Shown: positions 1 to 8,970, counted from the stretch's first letter. The stretch is 39,619 nt of DNA from Oscillospiraceae bacterium (GCA_022801715.1 JAAWSV010000022.1:1-39619); one strand, 5' to 3'. The notes: a model not told the origin generated them from the letters alone. A program made the numbers and translations.

Positions 1-446
1 CGAAATCTGTCGCTGCGGCGGGTGATTGAACGTGAAGGTAAAACCTACGGTTTTCCTTCACACATCCTTTCCCTTTTCGCTTTCTTGTGGGCATACCAGC
101 AAAAGGCTGCTTAGGTGTCCGCTCAGGCGGGAGTTTGCCCAAGGGCAAACTCCCTTATTCGCTGCCCCCTAAGAACCCCAAGACGCGGCGCACCTTCGGT
201 AGACCGGTGCTTAGTTTTACTGCGCAGCTTCGGACGCGGCGGCGGTGGCTCTCGCAAAGCAGAAGGTGTCCTGAGAGCGTTCCCCCGTCTTTAGCCTTGC
301 TGTAGGCGTCCGCTGCCGCTCTGCCTGCGTCGCCACGACTTGCCCCCGAAACTTGGAGGTCGAATCGCTGTTCGTTGTGCGGCAAAGGCCGCCGTGCCTG
401 ACGGTAATGTGGTAAACCGTGTGTAGGGGCGGACATTGTGCGCCCC
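1..446 (+). repeat. Dispersed mosaic hairpin element, copy A (left end cut by window)
   Basis: First of five copies of a long intergenic repeat. Bases 1-22 are the end of a hairpin arm followed by the linker GTCGCTGCGGCGG. A hairpin follows at about 33-58 (GAAGGTAAAACC / GGTTTTCCTTC), then TTCACAC. The core starts near 104 (AAAAGGCTGCTTAGGTGTCC) and holds a hairpin GGGAGTTTGCCC / GGGCAAACTCCC at about 131-156. It continues through CCCCTAAGAACCCC (about 165) and GGACGCGGCGGCGGTGGCTC to a palindromic GTAGGGGCG module at 423-446. The same order is found in the copies near 9.1, 19.4, 26.6 (reversed) and 35.8 kb. I see no supported gene: the short reading frames are not kept in frame in every copy. 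Confidence 0.85.
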
Positions 447-590
447 TTCTACCGACAGCCACCGCACCGGGCCAAGCGATTCTGGCGCTTCGCGCCATAG
501 CCTCCCTTGCTAAAGGGAGGGGGACCGCCGCACGGCGGTGGAGGGATTCCCCGCAGGCACCCTCCGGTAAACCGTCCCCCGACGCTGCGC
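447..590. other. Non-coding stretch with three small hairpins
   Basis: This stretch between repeat copy A and the Lar-like gene has no convincing gene. It holds three inverted repeats: TGGCGC/GCGCCA (483-497), CCTCCCTT/AAGGGAGG (501-520) and ACCGCCG/CGGCGGT (524-539), followed by GGAGGGATT. The pair at 501-539 resembles a short palindromic repeat type I recall as common between genes in gut Clostridia; that recollection could not be checked here. It may act as the 3' end of the minus-strand HAD/Lar operon. Confidence 0.45.
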
Positions 591-812
591 CTATTCTCCC
601 AGATCCTGCCGGATCACCTTGCCCAAATTCCACATCTGCACCGCGCCCTTTTCCGCGCTCTCACGCTCCGCCTCGCTGTTATAGGCGAAGTGGGCGGTGT
701 GGGCGCCGCAGTGGAGGCACTCCACGTACACGCACCAGCCCCCCTCGTGCTCCACGGACCCCACGCCCTCCCGGCAGATGGGGCAGTCCTCTAAATCGTA
801 CCGCTCACTCAT
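591..812 (-). CDS. Small zinc-ribbon protein, Lar (restriction alleviation)-like
   Basis: A 73-residue protein with two cysteine pairs, CPIC near residues 10-13 and CLHC near 33-36, consistent with one zinc site. The spacing, the CGA after the second pair and the closing WN motif (MWNLGK) match the Lar-like zinc-ribbon family, whose founder moderates restriction in Rac prophage. Most family members have no tested function, and nothing nearby suggests a phage or a restriction system. The start codon overlaps the stop of the HAD phosphatase gene by four bases (ATGA type), so the two are probably translationally coupled. Family assignment is moderate; a role in restriction is not claimed. Confidence 0.6.
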   Translation of the reverse strand: MSERYDLEDCPICREGVGSVEHEGGWCVYVECLHCGAHTAHFAYNSEAERESAEKGAVQMWNLGKVIRQDLGE

Positions 813-1678
813 ACTCTCGTCTCCTCCTTTTTCCCGATGGCCCGGAGCTGCTCCGCCGATGTCTCCTCCAGGCGGTAGCTCACGGCCATTCTGCGTATGA
901 TATCCTGCATGGTCTCCTCCAGCGCCGTGCCCTCCCGGTAGTCGGCGGGGAAGATGTAGTCCACCCGGCCGTCCCGGAGGAGCTGCTCCACCCCCGGCCG
1001 GTTCACCGGCTGGTAGACGGCGATGGCCTGCCCGCCGTAGGAGCGCATCATCTTCATACAGGGCACGTCACTGAGCCCGTCGCCTAAGTAGATCATGTTG
1101 GTGAAGGGGATGCGCTTGCTGTCGTCGGGCATGGAGGCGTTGAGGGTCCGGTCGTCGGACACGTCCAGCACACCCTTGTTGATCCGGTAGACAAACTGGG
1201 TCTTGGCGGTAAAGTTTACCGCCAGCTTGGGCCAGGCGGGCCGGCCCGCCTCGTCGTAGTAGAACTCACTGGCGTAGATCTCCTTGAAGCACCCGGCGAT
1301 GGCGCTGCCCTCGATGATTTCCCGGAGGCCCGAGGAGATCACATAGTGCTCCACATCCACCTGTAAGCTCTCCCCGAAGCGGGTGATCCGGTCAAACCAG
1401 TCGGTGACGCCGGGGAAGAAGGCGATATTCCGCCCGTGGCGGCGGAGGGTGTCCCGCGTGAAGGGCACCCCCTTCTCCCGGCACTGGACGATCATGGTGT
1501 ACATGTAGGCCAGGATGCCGTCCATCTTCTCGTGCCAGCCGAAGGCGTTGGCCAGACGCCAGAAGTCCTCCGGCGCCATGCCCAGGCTGGGGATGAAGCC
1601 GTAGTTCTGCATGTCCTGCGTGCAGAGGGTCTTGTCGTAGTCGTACAGCAGGGCGATGATGGGTCTTGTGTGCTCCAT
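809..1678 (-). CDS. HAD-superfamily phosphatase
   Basis: A 289-residue haloacid dehalogenase-type hydrolase, probably a cytosolic phosphatase. The nucleophile motif is DYDKTL near the N-terminus (first Asp nucleophile, second Asp acid/base). Motif II is the serine in VISSGLREI, and the metal-binding acidic motif is GDGLSDVP near residue 200. The long insert between motifs I and II is a cap domain. The start at 1678 is preferred because AGAGGTG lies at good spacing and the protein then begins just before motif I; a longer frame to 1744 adds an unlikely N-terminal tail. It is followed by the Lar-like gene with a 4-bp overlap. The substrate cannot be told from sequence. Confidence 0.85.
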   Translation of the reverse strand: MEHTRPIIALLYDYDKTLCTQDMQNYGFIPSLGMAPEDFWRLANAFGWHEKMDGILAYMYTMIVQCREKGVPFTRDTLRRHGRNIAFFPGVTDWFDRITRFGESLQVDVEHYVISSGLREIIEGSAIAGCFKEIYASEFYYDEAGRPAWPKLAVNFTAKTQFVYRINKGVLDVSDDRTLNASMPDDSKRIPFTNMIYLGDGLSDVPCMKMMRSYGGQAIAVYQPVNRPGVEQLLRDGRVDYIFPADYREGTALEETMQDIIRRMAVSYRLEETSAEQLRAIGKKEETRV

Positions 1679-1761
1679 GGGATCACCTCTTTTGGCAGTG
1701 GTATCGGAAAACGGCCGCGGGAGGGCGTGGGGGCTTCGCCTCACAGCCGGCGGACCAAGGC

Positions 1762-1890
1762 CCTCAGCTTGTCAAAAAACCAAAAGTTTTTTTGACAAGC
1801 TGAGGCAAATTTCGGCCGCGGGCCGAAATTTGTCGCTGTGGCGGATTGATTTGACGCGAAAGGAACCCTTCTTGGGTTCCTTTCACACTA
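1762..1890. repeat. Partial mosaic element F: three stacked hairpins with conserved linkers
   Basis: Three inverted repeats lie end to end. The first is CCTCAGCTTGTC... paired with GACAAGCTGAGG (1762-1805, about 18 pairs with one T bulge). The second is CAAATTTCGGCC/GGCCGAAATTTG (1806-1832). The third is GAAAGGAACCC/GGGTTCCTTTC (1858-1884). Between the second and third is GTCGCTGTGGCGG, then TTGATT; after the third is CACAC. These linkers match copy A at 9-63, yet the hairpins differ in sequence. The element lies between divIVA and the HAD gene, both minus strand, and may end or process the upstream transcript. Confidence 0.75.
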
Positions 1891-1926
1891 TCCTCCTTAC
1901 CGCCAGCACACTCTGCCGCCTTCTAT

Positions 1927-2871
1927 TTACTTCTCCTTGTTGTAGTTGCGCCCAAATTGCAGGTCGTCCAAGGCGATGACCCTTGTGTCCGCGTCGTCAA
2001 AGTCGTCGGTACTGGGCGCGGCGCGGGAGGGAGCGGAGCTGCGGGGCCGCTCCTCCTCTTCCTCATCCTCATACTCGTCCTCATAGTCCCGGCCCCGGCG
2101 GAACAGGTTTTTCAGGAGCCCGCCCCGGTGCTCCTCCTCATAGTACTCCTCGTCATCCTCCAGCGGCTCCAGATCCCCGGTGGGCTCGTCCACCGGCTCC
2201 TCCTCGAGCTCCTCCGCCGGCTCCTCGGGGATCAGGGAGACCACACGGGTCTCCTGCACCGGCTCTGCCGGCTCCGGCGCCCTGACAGGGGCGGCGGCCT
2301 GCACCGGCTCCGCCGGCCGCTGGGGGGGCGGGGGCAGCATCTCCGTGAGCTTGTCCAGGATCTGAAGCTGCTCCTCGCAGCTGCTCCGGGCCAGCTCCAT
2401 AAACTTCCCCACAGCTGTCCTCGCCCGCTCAAGGCGGTATTCCTCGGCGGCGATGGCGGCGTCCACCTCCTGGCGCTTGTCCAAAAGGCGCTGCTCCTCG
2501 GCCTCCACCAGACGCTTCAGCTCCGCCATGCGGACCTTGGCATCCTTCTCCGCGTCGCCCATAACGGTGCTGCGGTGGGCCTCGGCCTCCTGCACGATGG
2601 CGTCCCGCTTGCTCTCGGCGCTGGTGACAATCTCCGTGGCCATCTTCTGGGCGGAGAGGAGCAGGGAGCGGAAGGACTCCTCCGTCTGTCTGGACTCGTC
2701 CATCTTCTCCGCCAGGAGCTTGATCTTGGCCTTTAAGGCCACGTTGTCCTTGTAGAGGCTGGAGTAGTCCTCGGTGAGCTTGTCCAAAAATTCATCTACG
2801 GATACCATATTGTATCCGCCCATCACCGCCTTGGGAAAGGTCTTGCTGCTCACTTCCTGAGGTGTCAGCAT
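1927..2871 (-). CDS. divIVA: DivIVA-domain cell division / pole protein
   Basis: A 314-residue cytoplasmic coiled-coil scaffold that in Gram-positive bacteria marks curved membrane at poles and septa. Residues 1-60 form the membrane-binding DivIVA domain (LTPQEVSSKTF, then GYNMVSVDEFLDKL). A long coiled coil follows (about 40-175, rich in heptad E/K/A), then a proline- and acid-rich linker and a conserved tail, TRVIALDDLQFGRNY. The extended acidic C-terminal part is typical of clostridial members and longer than the Bacillus protein (about 164 aa). AGGAGG lies just upstream of the ATG. sepF ends 18 bases upstream on the same strand, so both are probably made from one message. Confidence 0.95.
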   Translation of the reverse strand: MLTPQEVSSKTFPKAVMGGYNMVSVDEFLDKLTEDYSSLYKDNVALKAKIKLLAEKMDESRQTEESFRSLLLSAQKMATEIVTSAESKRDAIVQEAEAHRSTVMGDAEKDAKVRMAELKRLVEAEEQRLLDKRQEVDAAIAAEEYRLERARTAVGKFMELARSSCEEQLQILDKLTEMLPPPPQRPAEPVQAAAPVRAPEPAEPVQETRVVSLIPEEPAEELEEEPVDEPTGDLEPLEDDEEYYEEEHRGGLLKNLFRRGRDYEDEYEDEEEEERPRSSAPSRAAPSTDDFDDADTRVIALDDLQFGRNYNKEK

Positions 2872-2889
2872 CTCTCTGTCCTCCTACGC

Positions 2890-3348
2890 TTAAAAATACA
2901 GGCCGTTGCTCTCCAGCTCGTCCAGAAGATCGCCCACCATCTCCACGTGATAGGGGGTGATGATATAGGTGTTGGCGGCCACCTTCTTGATCCGCCCCTC
3001 GCTGGCGTAGGCCACGCCGGAGAGGAAGTCGATGAGCCGCCGGGCGATGTCCTTGTTGGTGGACTCCAGATTGATGACCACCGTGCGCTTCTCCTTCAGG
3101 TGGTCGGCAATCTCGCTGGCCATCTCGAAGCGCTCGGGCTTCACCAGCACCACCTTCAGCTGGGTGGTGGCGGCGATGTTCACCACCTTGTTGCGCCGGT
3201 CGTCAATGGCGTAGCTGCTGCCGCTCTTCCGGGGCTGGCGCTCGTCAAAGAAGGGGGTTGGATCCTGATCGTCAAAGCCCTCGTCCTCATAGTCATCTTC
3301 GTCCTCGTAGGGATTGAAGATCTTTTTCACTTCATCCAGTAAGCTCAT
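2890..3348 (-). CDS. sepF: Cell division protein SepF
   Basis: A 152-residue septum protein that binds membrane through its N-terminus and aligns FtsZ filaments. It has the expected parts: an amphipathic N-terminal helix (MSLLDEVKKIFNPYE), an acidic linker (about 15-60), and the SepF core (KVVLVKPERFEMASEIADHL ... VVINLESTNKD ... RLIDFLSGVAYA) ending with the VAANTYIITP strand. Length is normal. AAGGAGTG precedes the ATG at proper spacing. Its place between yggS and divIVA matches the ylmE-ylmF-divIVA order of Firmicutes division loci, but ylmG and ylmH are missing from this window. Confidence 0.95.
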   Translation of the reverse strand: MSLLDEVKKIFNPYEDEDDYEDEGFDDQDPTPFFDERQPRKSGSSYAIDDRRNKVVNIAATTQLKVVLVKPERFEMASEIADHLKEKRTVVINLESTNKDIARRLIDFLSGVAYASEGRIKKVAANTYIITPYHVEMVGDLLDELESNGLYF

Positions 3349-3485
3349 GGCTTCGCACTCCTTATACAGATTTTCCGTTCAACGTCCCGCCAGACCGCAG
3401 CGGAACCGCAGAGACCATTCCAAACCTACCCAAAGCGCCCCGCCGCCAATAAATGAAAATCATTTTTCCAGGGAGCGCATCCTCG

Positions 3486-3515
3486 GAAAAAACCTTCTGA
3501 AATCCGCCGATTTCA
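3486..3515 (-). terminator. Probable terminator at the end of yggS
   Basis: On the minus strand TGAAATC pairs with GATTTCA across a 4-base loop and is followed five bases later by a run of six T. The stem includes the yggS stop codon. The stem is short, so it may be only partial, letting some transcripts run into sepF. Confidence 0.5.
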
Positions 3516-4211
3516 AGCGGGATAGTTCCTCCGCCCGAAGATTGCCGACCCCACTCTGATCAGGGTGGCTCCGGCGGCGATGGCGTCCTCAAAATCATCA
3601 CTCATGCCCATGGATAGGTATGATAACTTATTATCGTACAATTTCTCCCCTATGTCAATATAAAGACGGGCAACTTCCTGAAAGTATGGCAGATTTTCTC
3701 CCGGTGCGCTGGCCGCGGGGGGGATGGTCATCAGTCCCCGGAGGGCCACATGGTCTAGCTCCCGGGCCCGCTCCGCCGCGGCGAAGACCTCCGAGGGGGC
3801 GAAGCCGCTCTTGCTCTCCTCGTTCCCCACGTTTACCTCCAAGAGGATGTCCTGCACGATCCCCCGCTTCCCCGCCTCCTTCTCGATCTCCTCCAAGAGG
3901 GGCAGGGAGGACACGGAGTGGATCAGGGAGACCTTGCCCACCACCTGCCGGACCTTGTTGCGCTGGAGGTGGCCGATGAAGTGGAGGGGCGCGCCCTCAT
4001 AGGCCCCCTCCTCGTACTTTCCCAGCAGCTCCTGCACCCGGTTCTCTCCCAGCGCGTCGATGCCGGCGGCGATGGCGGCGCGGCAGGCGGCGGCGTCATT
4101 CATCTTGCTGGCTCCCACCAGCTGGATCTGGGACACGTCCCGGCCCGCCGCCTGGGCGGCTTGGGCCATGCGGCTGCGGATCTCCGCGATGTTCTCTGCA
4201 ATACTGCTCAT
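3513..4211 (-). CDS. yggS: YggS-family PLP homeostasis protein
   Basis: A 232-residue single-domain alanine-racemase-fold protein that binds pyridoxal phosphate and buffers PLP and amino/keto acid balance in the cytosol. The PLP lysine is K36 in LVGASKM; other family marks are GENRVQE, HFIGHLQRNK and the C-terminal SMGMSDDFEDAI ... RVGSAIFG. Length is typical (about 225-235). The ATG overlaps the stop of the upstream HlyD-like gene by one base (TAATG), a translational coupling junction. In Firmicutes this gene (ylmE) is regularly next to sepF, as here. Confidence 0.93.
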   Translation of the reverse strand: MSSIAENIAEIRSRMAQAAQAAGRDVSQIQLVGASKMNDAAACRAAIAAGIDALGENRVQELLGKYEEGAYEGAPLHFIGHLQRNKVRQVVGKVSLIHSVSSLPLLEEIEKEAGKRGIVQDILLEVNVGNEESKSGFAPSEVFAAAERARELDHVALRGLMTIPPAASAPGENLPYFQEVARLYIDIGEKLYDNKLSYLSMGMSDDFEDAIAAGATLIRVGSAIFGRRNYPA

Positions 4212-5494
4212 TATCCTATCACCTTTCCGTTATATAAATTGTTGGCGGTGACGATGATCTCATCTCCGCTGCGAATACTGAACAGTTCCAGCTGCTGGGC
4301 GCTGAGGTTCACCCCCAGGGCCTCCGGGTCCGGGGATACCAGGTAGTAGTCCTCCCCCTCGTAGACCACCCGCACCGGCTTGAGCTGGGCCATGCGGCCT
4401 ACGCGGCAGTAGACGGCGGTGACGCGGACCTCCTGATCCTCCTCGCCCTCGGCGCCGGGGACGGTGTCCGTCACCACGCGGAGGGCGGATTTGGGCACCC
4501 GGATGCCGCCGTAGGCGTGGAAGATCAGCTGGGCATTCTGCCGGCGGAGGAGGGTGGTGATGGAGAGGAAGCTGTCGCTCTCCAAAATCAGCACCTGCTC
4601 CCCGTGCTCCTCCCGGCACAGGCTGTGGACAACCATGGTGATGTCCCGGTCCAGACCGCTGGCAAAGCGGAGGGTCACCTCCTGCCCCTCCCGCAGGTCC
4701 TTTACCGCTGCCGAGGACACCGGGGCGGCGTAGTACCAGGTGTTGCCGATGATCAGCTTGCCCACGGAGCTCACCGCGCCGGGATCCGGGGACACGGCGC
4801 GGAGCTTGGAGGGGGTCAGGTCCTCCAGAATAGCCGGGGTGAGCACCGTCTCATACCCGTCCACCACCGAGGCGTAGTACCCGGAGCGGGGGGCGGTGAT
4901 GGCGCTGCTCCCCGCCTGCGCGGAGATCCGGAGGGTGCGGATCTCCGCCTCCAAGGCGGTGATCTGCTCCTCCAGCTCATCTGTGCCGCGGTAGGTGTAG
5001 TCCCGCTTGAGCACCAGGGTCTGGAGGGCGCCGCTCTCTTGGGAGGCGGCGGTGAGGTTCCCCTGGGCCACGGAGCCCTTCAGGGCGAAGATGCCGCCGC
5101 GGATGCTGTTGTCCAGCTTCAGCACCGCCTGGGCCCCGGAGGCGGCGGACTGGGCGTACTGGAGCTGCTCCAGCCGCTCCTCCAGAATCTCCAGCTGTTT
5201 GGCGTCGCTGAGGGCGGCCTCGCTGTGGTAAACGGTGGCCACGCTGCGGCCCTTCCCCACCCGCTCCCCCTCCTGTCGGGTGCTGTAGACCAGACCGCTG
5301 TGGTCCGGCAGCAGCTCCTCCTGACGGATCACGTAGCCGGAGACGGTAACCGCGTCGTCGCTCTCGTAGTAGTAGGCGGCGGTGGTGGTCAGAGGGTCCA
5401 CCAGATAGCCCCCCAGACGGGTGGCAAAGTACACCATCACCGCCAAAAAGGCAACAATGGCAATGGTTTTTGTTACAAAGTTGCTCTCTCGCAT
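4211..5494 (-). CDS. HlyD-like membrane-anchored adaptor protein
   Basis: A 427-residue protein with one N-terminal membrane helix (about residues 10-30, [20 protein letters not shown]) and a large extracytoplasmic part. The layout is that of HlyD/RND-type adaptor proteins: a lipoyl-like beta hairpin near 50-90 ([17 protein letters not shown]), two short coiled-coil stretches (about 95-200), the second lipoyl half ([12 protein letters not shown]) and beta-barrel segments. Related proteins are found next to yggS/sepF in Clostridia; no transport partner is encoded here, so export is unproven. The start lies inside the hfq gene (22-bp overlap) without a strong ribosome site, which suggests coupled translation. 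Confidence 0.75.
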   Translation of the reverse strand: MRESNFVTKTIAIVAFLAVMVYFATRLGGYLVDPLTTTAAYYYESDDAVTVSGYVIRQEELLPDHSGLVYSTRQEGERVGKGRSVATVYHSEAALSDAKQLEILEERLEQLQYAQSAASGAQAVLKLDNSIRGGIFALKGSVAQGNLTAASQESGALQTLVLKRDYTYRGTDELEEQITALEAEIRTLRISAQAGSSAITAPRSGYYASVVDGYETVLTPAILEDLTPSKLRAVSPDPGAVSSVGKLIIGNTWYYAAPVSSAAVKDLREGQEVTLRFASGLDRDITMVVHSLCREEHGEQVLILESDSFLSITTLLRRQNAQLIFHAYGGIRVPKSALRVVTDTVPGAEGEEDQEVRVTAVYCRVGRMAQLKPVRVVYEGEDYYLVSPDPEALGVNLSAQQLELFSIRSGDEIIVTANNLYNGKVIG

Positions 5495-5745
5495 GGGCTG
5501 CTCGGACTGCCTTTCTCCCCATCCCAGTCGGAGACATCCACCGCCCGGATGGGGATGATGGTGGAGATGGCGTGCTTATAGATGAGGTTCTGCTTCCCGT
5601 CGCTGTGGACGATGACGGTGAAGGCGTCAAAGCCCCCGATGGTCCCCCGGATCTGGAAGCCGTTCATCAGAAAGACGGTGACGGCCACCTCGCTGCGCCG
5701 GGCTCTGGTGAGGAACATGTCCTGTAAATTCGCTGTCTTACCCAT
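5473..5745 (-). CDS. hfq: RNA chaperone Hfq
   Basis: A 90-residue Sm-like protein that forms a hexamer and pairs small RNAs with targets. Sm1 is seen as [20 protein letters not shown] and Sm2 as [13 protein letters not shown]; the N-terminal NLQD contains the conserved Gln of the proximal RNA site. The start at 5745 is chosen for AAAGGAGTG seven bases upstream; a frame from 5781 would add 12 unlikely residues. The core is normal, with a short C-terminal tail (about 20 residues) that overlaps the next gene by 22 bp. Position after miaA is the widespread miaA-hfq order. Function of Hfq in Clostridia is less general than in enterobacteria. Confidence 0.95.
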   Translation of the reverse strand: MGKTANLQDMFLTRARRSEVAVTVFLMNGFQIRGTIGGFDAFTVIVHSDGKQNLIYKHAISTIIPIRAVDVSDWDGEKGSPSSPCERATL

Positions 5746-5800
5746 TTGTCTGCACTCCTTTATGTGTATGTAGGCAGACAAGGGCCTGTCCGCCTCGGGT

Positions 5801-6748
5801 CTATCTTAGCCCAAGAGCGGACAAAATTTCTGTCACTTCCTGTAAAGCCTTATCAAAATCGCGCTCTTTTTCCCAATCGAGCCAGTGGATGTCCCCGTTT
5901 CGCCGGAGATAGGTGAGCTGCCGCTTGGCGTACTGGCGGGAGCGGAGCTTCACCAGCTCGATGGCCTCCGCCTGCGTCACTTCCCCCCGGCGGCAGGCCG
6001 CGAACTCCTTGTACCCGATGGCCTGCAGCGCCGTGCTTGCAGGGGGTAGGCCGGCGGAGAGCAGGGCCTCCACCTCCTGGAGGAGCCCGTCCGCCACCAT
6101 ATGCTCCACCCGCCGGTCGATGAGGGCACGCATATCCTCCCGCTCCCGGAAGCGGAGGCCGATGTAGACGGCGTCATACTTCCTGGGCAGGGCCGCCGTC
6201 TCCTCGTTGTGGGCGGTGATGGTCCGCCCCGTCTCGTAGTAGACCTCCAGCGCCCGGAGAATCCGCTTCTCATCGGCGCTGTGGAGCCGCGCGGCGGCGG
6301 CGGGGTCGATCTCCCGCAGTGTCTCCCAGAGGGGCTCAATCCCCTCCTCCGAGAGCCGCCGCTGAAGCTGCGCCCGCACCGCCCCGCCGGCGTGTCCCGC
6401 GGCGAAGGTCCGCCCAGCCACAATGGCGTCCAGATAGAGGCCGGTGCCCCCCACTAAAACCGGCAGCTTCCCCCGGCGGAGGATGTCCTGTACGCAATCG
6501 TCCGCCGCGGCGGTGAACCGGGCCACGGACCACTGCTCCGCCGGGTCGGCGATGCCCACCATGTGGTGGGGCACCCCGGCCATCTCCTCCTTGGTGGGGG
6601 CGGCGGTGCCGATCTCCATGCCCCGGTAGATCTGCATGGAGTCCACGCTGACCACCTCACCGTCATACCGCTGGGCCAGCAGCACCCCCATCCTCGTCTT
6701 GCCGCAGGCGGTGGGTCCCACCACACACAGCACTCTCGGTCTTGTCAC
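5801..6748 (-). CDS. miaA: tRNA dimethylallyltransferase MiaA
   Basis: A 315-residue enzyme that moves a dimethylallyl group onto N6 of A37 in tRNAs reading UNN codons, making the substrate for MiaB (also in this window). The P-loop is [11 protein letters not shown] near the N-terminus, followed by [13 protein letters not shown], the conserved GTGLY, and the C-terminal [16 protein letters not shown] start at 6748 is preferred: AGGAGG sits 8 bases upstream and the protein then begins just before the P-loop. An in-frame ATG at 6799 would add 17 residues overlapping the preceding gene. hfq follows after 55 bases. Confidence 0.93.
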   Translation of the reverse strand: MTRPRVLCVVGPTACGKTRMGVLLAQRYDGEVVSVDSMQIYRGMEIGTAAPTKEEMAGVPHHMVGIADPAEQWSVARFTAAADDCVQDILRRGKLPVLVGGTGLYLDAIVAGRTFAAGHAGGAVRAQLQRRLSEEGIEPLWETLREIDPAAAARLHSADEKRILRALEVYYETGRTITAHNEETAALPRKYDAVYIGLRFREREDMRALIDRRVEHMVADGLLQEVEALLSAGLPPASTALQAIGYKEFAACRRGEVTQAEAIELVKLRSRQYAKRQLTYLRRNGDIHWLDWEKERDFDKALQEVTEILSALGLR

Positions 6749-6779
6749 GGCGGTCCCCTCCTCTCCTCGGCAAAAATCC

Positions 6780-6980
6780 TCAGTCCTCCGGCAGCTCACC
6801 CTTGGGCGTAATCACCGGTTTCCCGTCGCTCCCCAACAGGGGCGTCAGCCCGCCTCCGTTCCAATCCCGGCACCAGAGGTAGTTTACCCCGGTTTCCCGG
6901 TCCACCAATATCCGCATGGTACCAAAGCCAAAGGAGATCTCATCGTGTACGCAGATAAAGCGGTAGTCACTCTTTCCCAT
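6780..6980 (-). CDS. Small protein, DUF6440-like
   Basis: A 66-residue soluble protein. The segment RILVDRETGVNYLWC ... GGGLTPLLGSDGKPVI matches my recollection of the DUF6440 family of short Firmicutes proteins with the pattern VDxxTGVNYL and GGLTPLLxxDGKP. The function is not known to me. It starts 12 bases after mutL and is followed by miaA, all on the minus strand, so it is carried in the mismatch-repair / tRNA-modification operon. Confidence 0.65.
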   Translation of the reverse strand: MGKSDYRFICVHDEISFGFGTMRILVDRETGVNYLWCRDWNGGGLTPLLGSDGKPVITPKGELPED

Positions 6981-6992
6981 AAAAGATCCTCC

Positions 6993-8954
6993 CTACGCCC
7001 GCTTGAACATCCTCTCAATCTCATACCGGGTCAGCTTCACCGCCACCGGCCGGCCGTGGGGGCAGTAGCGGACCTCCCCGCTCTGCACCTTGCCGATCAG
7101 CGCCGTCAGCTCCCGCTCATCGCTTTTCCAGCCGCCCTTGATGGCGGCCTTGCAGGCCATGGTGTGGAGCAGGGCATCCCGCGCCCCCTCCCCGTCGGCG
7201 CTGCCCACCGTGCGCAGCTTCTGGGCGATCTCCTCCAGCGTCTCCGCCGCCATGGCGGCGTCCAAGTCCGCGGGGATGGAGCGCAGAAGAAGGCTCCCGC
7301 CGCCGAAATCCTCCGCCTCAAAGCCGAACTGGTTCAGGAGCGTCAGGTGCTCCGACAGCGCCGCCGCGTCCTCCGCCGACAGCCTCAAGATCTCCGGCGT
7401 CAGCAGCTGCTGCACCATCACCGGCTCCTGATGGGTCCGCAGCCGGTCGAAGTTGATCCGCTCGTGGGCGGCGTGCTTGTCGATGAGCCACACATCCGCC
7501 CCGTCCTCGGCCACGATGTAGGTCCGCAGCACCTCCCCGGCAAAGCGCCAGGGGGCCGGTTCCTCCGGCAGCAGGGTATCCTGCTTTGCCTCCTCTTTGT
7601 CGGGAGGCGTCAAGGGCAGAGCCGCCGGCTCCTTTGCAGGAGGGGGCTCCACCGCCTCCACCGCTGCCGCCACGGCCGCCACAGCGGCAGCCGGCGTCTC
7701 CGCCGTGGGAAGAGGGACACTCTCCCGCACCGTCAGGGGGCGCGTCTCCGCCGCAGGCCCCGCCGGTCCGGGCCGGCGGAACACGTCGCTGACCGTCAGT
7801 CGTCCCCCCAGCTCCGAGGCGACCGGCGGCACACTTGTCACAAAGGCGCCCTTCCGGTCCGTGTGCGCCTCCCGGAAGGACCTGACGTCCATCTGCTGAT
7901 AGAAGTCCCGCTTGGGTACCGCCGTGGGGCGTACCTCCGCCGGGGCCTCCCGCTCCGCCGGAGTCTCCCCGGCGTCCAGCGCGTCCCGCACCACGTGACA
8001 GACCGCGGAGAACACCTCCCGGTCATTGACAAACTTCACCACCGTCTTGGCCGGGTGCACGTTCACGTCCACCCGGTCCTTGGGCAGGGTGATGTGGAGC
8101 ACACAGCCGGGGAAGCGTCCCTTCATGATCTGGTTCTGATAGGCCTCCTCCAGCGCGGCGGTGAGGAGCTGGGACTTCACAAACCGCCCGTTGACAAAGA
8201 ACACCTGCATGGCCCGGTTTCCCCGGCCGCAGAGGGGGCGGGAGACGAAGCCCTCCACCCCGATACCATCCCCGCTGCCCCGGACCGATAGGAGCCCCAG
8301 GGCGAACTCCCGCCCCAGGGCGGCGTAGACGGCGTTTTTCAGCTGACTGTCCCCCGGCGTGCGGAACTGGGACTGTCCGTCCTTGATGAAGTGGAAGGCG
8401 ATGTGGGGGTGGGAGAGGGAGAGGTGCTGCACCACACCGGCCACGGCGGCGCCCTCGGCGCTGTCCTTCTTCATAAATTTCAGCCGGGCGGGGGTGTTAA
8501 AGAACAGGTCCCGCACCACCATGGTGGTGCCCTCCGGGCACCCGGCGGCGGTGACGTCCCCGGGGACGCCTCCCTCCAAGGACAGCGCCGCCCCCGTATC
8601 CCGGCCCCGGCTCCGGGAGAACACGTCCAAGCGGCTCACCGCGGCGATAGCGGCCAGCGCCTCCCCCCGAAACCCCAGCGTCCCGATGGCGGACAGATCC
8701 TCCGCGGTGCGGAGTTTGCTGGTGGCGTGGCGGAGGAAGGCGGTGGCGAGATCCTCCTCGGGGATGCCGACGCCGTCGTCGGAGACGCGGATGGAGGCCA
8801 TGCCGCCGTTTTGGATCTCCACGGTGATGGACGCCGCGCCGGCGTCAATGGCGTTTTCAATGAGCTCCTTCGCCACACTGGCGGGGCGCTCAACCACCTC
8901 GCCTGCGGCGATGAGGTCGGCGATGTGAGGGGGGAGCTGGAGGATTTTTTCCAT
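6993..8954 (-). CDS. mutL: DNA mismatch repair protein MutL
   Basis: A 653-residue GHKL ATPase. The N-terminal domain shows ELIENAIDAGA (catalytic Glu), DDGVGIP, ATSKL and GFRGEAL. A proline/alanine-rich linker covers roughly residues 340-460. The C-terminal dimer domain has DKHAAHERINFD, a variant of the metal-binding DQHAxxERxxxE endonuclease motif, plus ACKAAIKGG and CPHGRP, as in nicking MutL proteins from bacteria lacking MutH. The start at 8954 is set by AGGAG and by the usual MutL beginning; the frame open to 9134 runs into repeat copy B and is rejected. MutS is encoded upstream, with the repeat and a CPBP gene between. Confidence 0.96.
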   Translation of the reverse strand: MEKILQLPPHIADLIAAGEVVERPASVAKELIENAIDAGAASITVEIQNGGMASIRVSDDGVGIPEEDLATAFLRHATSKLRTAEDLSAIGTLGFRGEALAAIAAVSRLDVFSRSRGRDTGAALSLEGGVPGDVTAAGCPEGTTMVVRDLFFNTPARLKFMKKDSAEGAAVAGVVQHLSLSHPHIAFHFIKDGQSQFRTPGDSQLKNAVYAALGREFALGLLSVRGSGDGIGVEGFVSRPLCGRGNRAMQVFFVNGRFVKSQLLTAALEEAYQNQIMKGRFPGCVLHITLPKDRVDVNVHPAKTVVKFVNDREVFSAVCHVVRDALDAGETPAEREAPAEVRPTAVPKRDFYQQMDVRSFREAHTDRKGAFVTSVPPVASELGGRLTVSDVFRRPGPAGPAAETRPLTVRESVPLPTAETPAAAVAAVAAAVEAVEPPPAKEPAALPLTPPDKEEAKQDTLLPEEPAPWRFAGEVLRTYIVAEDGADVWLIDKHAAHERINFDRLRTHQEPVMVQQLLTPEILRLSAEDAAALSEHLTLLNQFGFEAEDFGGGSLLLRSIPADLDAAMAAETLEEIAQKLRTVGSADGEGARDALLHTMACKAAIKGGWKSDERELTALIGKVQSGEVRYCPHGRPVAVKLTRYEIERMFKRA

Positions 8955-8970
8955 GGTGGTCTCCTTTTTT

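Noticed and set aside
155-436. A possible protein encoded by the long repeat (frame with CESHRRRVRS and GLPKVRRVLGFLGG)
   Set aside because: The frame is open in copies A, D and E, but copy B has a one-base shift in the middle and copy C is heavily changed. GC-rich DNA opens many frames. No ribosome site is conserved. A coding role is not supported, though a dN/dS test would settle it.
591-812. Anti-restriction phage gene
   Set aside because: The Lar-like fold is shared by many small zinc proteins; there is no phage gene or restriction system nearby.
6636-8291. A 551-codon plus-strand frame across miaA and mutL
   Set aside because: It is a shadow of two real minus-strand genes and crosses their boundary, with an Arg/His-rich translation.
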